64,000 nt of DNA from assembly GCF_001514305.1 (NCBI RefSeq), contig NZ_KQ949079.1, forward strand, positions 62,001 to 126,000. The letters are read 5' to 3'. Below the pieces are notes generated by a model that worked only from the letters and a program-made list of their open reading frames with translations, searched no databases and had not been told where the DNA came from. Below, one piece after another: positions 60,953 through 64,000 of the stretch. The stretch comes from Streptomyces dysideae (GTDB taxonomy: Bacteria > Actinomycetota > Actinomycetes > Streptomycetales > Streptomycetaceae). The position numbers were made by a program, and so were the translations under genes. Positions within the stretch are counted from its first letter, which is position 1, and every line of letters starts with the position of its first letter.

Positions 60953-61777
60953 TCAGGCCTCCGTTCCGGTGCTCTCAGCCGGAGCGGCGGCAGCGGGGGC
61001 CTCGGCCTTGGGGGCCTCGGCGCCGGCAGCCTGCTGCGGCTTGCGACCGCGCCGCTCGCCACCGCGGCCACCACGGGCCGGGCGGTCGGCACCACCGCGG
61101 GCCGGGCGGTTACCCGCACGGGCAGCGGCGTTCTCGGCGCGGACCTCGGCGATGTTCTTGACGTCGCCCTTGTAGATCCAGACCTTCACACCGATACGGC
61201 CGAAGGTCGTCTTGGCCTCGAAGAAGCCGTAGTCCACGTTCGCGCGGAGCGTGTGCAGGGGCACACGGCCCTCGCGGTAGAACTCCGAGCGGGACATCTC
61301 GGCGCCACCGAGGCGGCCACCGCACTGGATCTTGATGCCCTTGGCGCCGGCCTTCATCGTGCCCTGCATGCTCTTACGCATGGCGCGACGGAAGGAGACG
61401 CGGGAGGAGAGCTGCTCGGCGACGGCCTGGGCAACCAGCTGAGCGTCGGTCTCGGGGCTCTTGACCTCGAGGATGTTCAGCTGGACCTGCTTGCCCGTGA
61501 GCTTCTCGAGGTCACCGCGGATGCGGTCGGCCTCGGCGCCACGGCGGCCGATGACGATGCCCGGACGGGCCGTGTGGATGTCCACACGGACGCGGTCACG
61601 GGTGCGCTCGATCTCCACCTTCGAGATGCCGGCGCGCTCCATGCCGGACGTCATCATCCGACGGATGGCGACGTCTTCCTTGACGTAGTCCTTGTACAGC
61701 TTGTCGGCGTACCAACGCGACTTGAAGTCGGTGGTGATGCCGAGCCGGAACCCGTGCGGGTTTACCTTCTGGCCCAT
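60953..61777 (-). CDS. rpsC: 30S ribosomal protein S3
   Basis: S3 (274 residues) forms part of the mRNA entry channel. [18 protein letters not shown], the KH-domain motif [14 protein letters not shown] and the second domain [18 protein letters not shown] are present. A C-terminal Ala/Arg/Gly/Glu-rich extension of about 60 residues is typical of actinobacteria. The start overlaps the rplV stop codon by one base. Confidence 0.98.
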   Translation of the reverse strand: MGQKVNPHGFRLGITTDFKSRWYADKLYKDYVKEDVAIRRMMTSGMERAGISKVEIERTRDRVRVDIHTARPGIVIGRRGAEADRIRGDLEKLTGKQVQLNILEVKSPETDAQLVAQAVAEQLSSRVSFRRAMRKSMQGTMKAGAKGIKIQCGGRLGGAEMSRSEFYREGRVPLHTLRANVDYGFFEAKTTFGRIGVKVWIYKGDVKNIAEVRAENAAARAGNRPARGGADRPARGGRGGERRGRKPQQAAGAEAPKAEAPAAAAPAESTGTEA

Positions 61778-62124
61778 TACCGGGTTCCTTCCTTGCTGCT
61801 GACGACCACGGTGATGTGGCTGGTCCGCTTGCGGATCCGGTAGGCACGGCCCTGGGCGCGCGGACGGAACCGCTTCAGGGTCGGGCCCTCGTCGACGTAC
61901 GCCTCGGAGATGAAGAGGCTGTCGGCGTCGGTGTGGTCGTAGTTGTGCGCGGCGTTGGCGATGGCGCTGTCCAGCACCTTGCCGACCGGCACGCTCGCGG
62001 CCTGCGGGGCGAAACGCAGGACCGCCTGAGCCTCCGTGGCGTCCATGCCACGGATAAGGTCCACCACGCGGCGGGCCTTCATGGGCGTAACGCGGATGTA
62101 CCGCGCCTGGGCCCTGGCTTCCAT
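61777..62124 (-). CDS. rplV: 50S ribosomal protein L22
   Basis: L22 (115 residues) lines the exit tunnel with its long loop. The ATG at 62124 gives [20 protein letters not shown] and has GGAAGG 7 bases upstream; in-frame ATGs at 62148 and 62154 would add about ten residues without clear need. The macrolide-related tip region is [20 protein letters not shown]. Confidence 0.97.
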   Translation of the reverse strand: MEARAQARYIRVTPMKARRVVDLIRGMDATEAQAVLRFAPQAASVPVGKVLDSAIANAAHNYDHTDADSLFISEAYVDEGPTLKRFRPRAQGRAYRIRKRTSHITVVVSSKEGTR

Positions 62125-62165
62125 GGTTGTCCTTCCAGTGTCTGTCATGGTCATTCCACCCCGCG

Positions 62166-62447
62166 TTAGCGGCGCTTCGACTTCCGGTCGTCCTTGACGT
62201 GACCCCGGAAGGTGCGCGTCGGCGAGAACTCGCCGAGCTTGTGGCCGACCATCGACTCGGTGACAAACACCGGAATGTGGGTCTTGCCGTTGTGCACCGC
62301 GATCGTGTGGCCGAGCATGGCCGGGACGATCATCGAGCGACGGGACCAGGTCTTGATGACGTTCTTGGAACCCGCTTCGTTCTGGGCGTCCACCTTCTTG
62401 ATCAGGTGGTCGTCGACGAAGGGCCCCTTCTTGAGACTGCGCGGCAT
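62166..62447 (-). CDS. rpsS: 30S ribosomal protein S19
   Basis: S19 (93 residues) lies in the 30S head with S13: [20 protein letters not shown] and [20 protein letters not shown]. It follows rplB by 12 bases. Confidence 0.99.
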   Translation of the reverse strand: MPRSLKKGPFVDDHLIKKVDAQNEAGSKNVIKTWSRRSMIVPAMLGHTIAVHNGKTHIPVFVTESMVGHKLGEFSPTRTFRGHVKDDRKSKRR

Positions 62448-62459
62448 CTAAACCCGCTC

Positions 62460-63296
62460 CTAGCGCTTCTTGTTCGTCTTGCGGCGGCGGACGATGTACT
62501 TGTTCGAAGCCTTCTTCGGCGAACGAGTACGACCCTCCTTCTGACCCCACGGGGAGACCGGGTGGCGACCACCGGAGGTCTTGCCCTCACCACCACCGTG
62601 CGGGTGGTCAACCGGGTTCATCGCCACACCGCGCACGGTCGGGCGAACGCCCAGCCAGCGCTTGCGGCCGGCCTTGCCCCAGTTGATGTTGCTCTGCTCG
62701 GCGTTGCCGACCTCGCCGACCGTGGCGCGGCAGCGCTGGTCGACCAGGCGGATCTCACCGGAGGGCATACGAAGGTGGGCCATCGTGCCCTCCTTCGCGA
62801 GCAGCTGCACCGAGGCACCGGCGGAGCGGGCGAACTTGGCACCGCCACCGGGACGGAGCTCGATCGCGTGGATCGTGGTACCGACCGGGATGTTGCGGAG
62901 GGCCAGGTTGTTGCCCGGCTTGATGTCGGCCCCGGGACCGTTCTCGACGCGGTCACCCTGCTGCAGGTTGCGCGGGGCGAGGATGTAGCGCTTCTCGCCG
63001 TCGGCGTAGTGCAGCAGCGCGATGCGCGCGGTGCGGTTGGGGTCGTACTCGATGTGCGCGACCTTCGCCGGCACGCCGTCCTTGTCGTGACGACGGAAGT
63101 CGATCACTCGGTAGGCGCGCTTGTGTCCGCCACCCTGGTGGCGAACGGTCACACGACCGGCGTTGTTACGGCCGCCCTTGCTGTGCAGCGGGCGGACCAG
63201 CGACTTCTCCGGCGTGGACCGCGTGACCTCGACGAAGTCGGCGACGCTGGAGCCACGGCGGCCCGGCGTAGTCGGCTTGTACTTGCGGATTCCCAT
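62460..63296 (-). CDS. rplB: 50S ribosomal protein L2
   Basis: L2 (278 residues) is needed for subunit joining and peptidyl transfer. [20 protein letters not shown], the central [19 protein letters not shown] and the conserved [20 protein letters not shown] segment with the important His are intact. It follows rplW by 50 bases. Confidence 0.99.
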   Translation of the reverse strand: MGIRKYKPTTPGRRGSSVADFVEVTRSTPEKSLVRPLHSKGGRNNAGRVTVRHQGGGHKRAYRVIDFRRHDKDGVPAKVAHIEYDPNRTARIALLHYADGEKRYILAPRNLQQGDRVENGPGADIKPGNNLALRNIPVGTTIHAIELRPGGGAKFARSAGASVQLLAKEGTMAHLRMPSGEIRLVDQRCRATVGEVGNAEQSNINWGKAGRKRWLGVRPTVRGVAMNPVDHPHGGGEGKTSGGRHPVSPWGQKEGRTRSPKKASNKYIVRRRKTNKKR

Positions 63297-63346
63297 TGTC
63301 TCTCAGTCCTCGGAAGTTTCCCGATTATCTGGACGCTCCGACCCGC

Positions 63347-63766
63347 TTACGCGGTCGGACCGCCGAAGATGTCGATACGGTCGCCCTCGGCAAGGGTCAC
63401 GATCGCGCGCTTGCTGTCGGCACGCTTGCCGAAGCCCGTCTTCGTCCGCTTGCGCTTGCCCTGGCGGTTGATCGTGTTGACCCCGGTGACCTTGACCGAG
63501 AAGACCGCCTGGACGGCCTGCTTGATCTGGGTCTTGTTGGCGCTGGGGTCGACGATGAACGTGTACTTGTTCTCGTCGAGAAGCGCGTAGCTCTTCTCGG
63601 AGACGACCGGCTTGATCAGCACGTCACGGGGGTCCGTGAAGGACTTGCTCAGCGGGGTCTCGACGGTGTTCTTGCCCTCGGCGGCGTGGCGGCGCGCCTT
63701 GGCGACGCGCGCGGCCTTGGCGGCCTTGGCCGCCTTGGGGGCAATGCTCGGGTGACGCGTAGCCAT
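63347..63766 (-). CDS. rplW: 50S ribosomal protein L23
   Basis: L23 (139 residues) sits at the tunnel exit and is the docking site of trigger factor and SRP. The core [20 protein letters not shown] follows a basic Ala/Lys-rich N-terminal extension of about 45 residues, common in streptomycetes. The start overlaps the rplD stop codon as TGATG. Confidence 0.98.
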   Translation of the reverse strand: MATRHPSIAPKAAKAAKAARVAKARRHAAEGKNTVETPLSKSFTDPRDVLIKPVVSEKSYALLDENKYTFIVDPSANKTQIKQAVQAVFSVKVTGVNTINRQGKRKRTKTGFGKRADSKRAIVTLAEGDRIDIFGGPTA

Positions 63767-64000
63767 CAGGCCTCGCTCCCTTCGGTGTCAGCAGCCGGCG
63801 ACTGGGGCGCGCCAGACACGAAGGACTCGAGCGCGGCCTGGGTGAAGACCACGTCGTCCGAGACGAGAACGTCGTACGTGTTCAGCTGGCCAGGCTCCAG
63901 GATGTGGACCTGGGGCAGGTTGCGGGCGGACAGCCACGCGGCCTCGTCGGCACGGTCGACGACCAGGAGCAGGTTCTTGCGCTCCGAGATCTTGCCGAAC
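63766..64000 (-). CDS. rplD: 50S ribosomal protein L4, C-terminal part only
   Basis: The last 77 codons of L4 are present; the gene continues past the right edge. Read on the minus strand it contains [39 protein letters not shown] and [12 protein letters not shown], all typical of the L4 C-terminal domain, and ends with a short acidic tail TEGSEA. Its stop codon overlaps the rplW start, the standard S10-operon order. Confidence 0.97.
   Translation of the reverse strand, partial: FGKISERKNLLLVVDRADEAAWLSARNLPQVHILEPGQLNTYDVLVSDDVVFTQAALESFVSGAPQSPAADTEGSEA

Noticed and set aside
55497..63300. Long open frames opposite the ribosomal protein genes, up to several hundred codons
   Set aside because: They are antisense shadows of strongly conserved genes, caused by the high GC content, with no starts or domains of their own.
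1..64000. CRISPR array or integrated prophage
   Set aside because: No regularly spaced repeats of CRISPR type and no integrase, capsid or terminase gene were seen.

Overview
The window looks like a Streptomyces chromosome. It is very GC-rich, with frequent GTG starts and 4-bp GTGA/ATGA gene overlaps. It carries the actinobacterial S10-spc-alpha ribosomal arrangement and an XRE/DUF397/ATP-binding-protein trio of the kind common in streptomycetes. Everything was read by eye from the sequence; family calls rest on recognised motifs and remembered family sequences, not on searches.

Layout. 1-5.7 kb: the start of an LCP cell-wall ligase gene, then a xylan-use group (GH10 xylanase with CBM2, a LacI-type regulator, a GH3 beta-xylosidase/glucosidase) with matching CGAAA-type palindromes downstream of both enzyme promoters. 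5.9-20.2 kb: a housekeeping block with the t6A tRNA-modification genes tsaD-rimI-tsaB and tsaE, then alr, acpS and a bifunctional NAD(P)HX repair enzyme. Mixed in are envelope and unknown genes: an active-looking L,D-transpeptidase, a YkuD-like protein without the catalytic cysteine, an M16 peptidase with a membrane tail paired with a helical-repeat protein, and a secreted beta-helix protein behind a double palindromic operator. 20.2-22.3 kb: a HAD phosphatase and a 1.3-kb non-coding composite of inverted and tandem repeats. 22.3-27.8 kb: a small envelope protein, the regulatory trio, glmS, coaA and a deletion remnant of a DUF389 gene.

27.8-40.5 kb is the most unusual part. On the minus strand lie a PccB/AccD-type acyl-CoA carboxylase, a FadD32-like fatty acyl-AMP ligase, a Pks13-like ACP-KS-AT-ACP-TE polyketide synthase and an antigen-85-like secreted acyltransferase, followed by a PucR-type regulator and a secreted cutinase. 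This is the core gene set used by mycobacteria to make and transfer mycolic acids, here in a genus not known for mycolates. I infer a pathway that condenses an activated fatty acid with a 2-carboxyacyl-CoA into an alpha-alkyl-beta-keto acid that may be transferred outside the cell. No ketoreductase is visible nearby.

40.7-64 kb: glmM, the rplM-rpsI operon, a GT87 membrane glycosyltransferase, an anchored protein, a sugar nucleotidyltransferase, a roughly 200-bp MITE-like element that supplies the stop codons of both converging genes, truA, and then rplQ-rpoA-rpsK-rpsM-rpmJ-infA-map-[small secreted protein]-adk-secY and the spc and S10 operons back to rplD, which runs off the right edge. Hairpins in the gaps split this cluster into segments. 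No tRNA, rRNA or CRISPR array was found.
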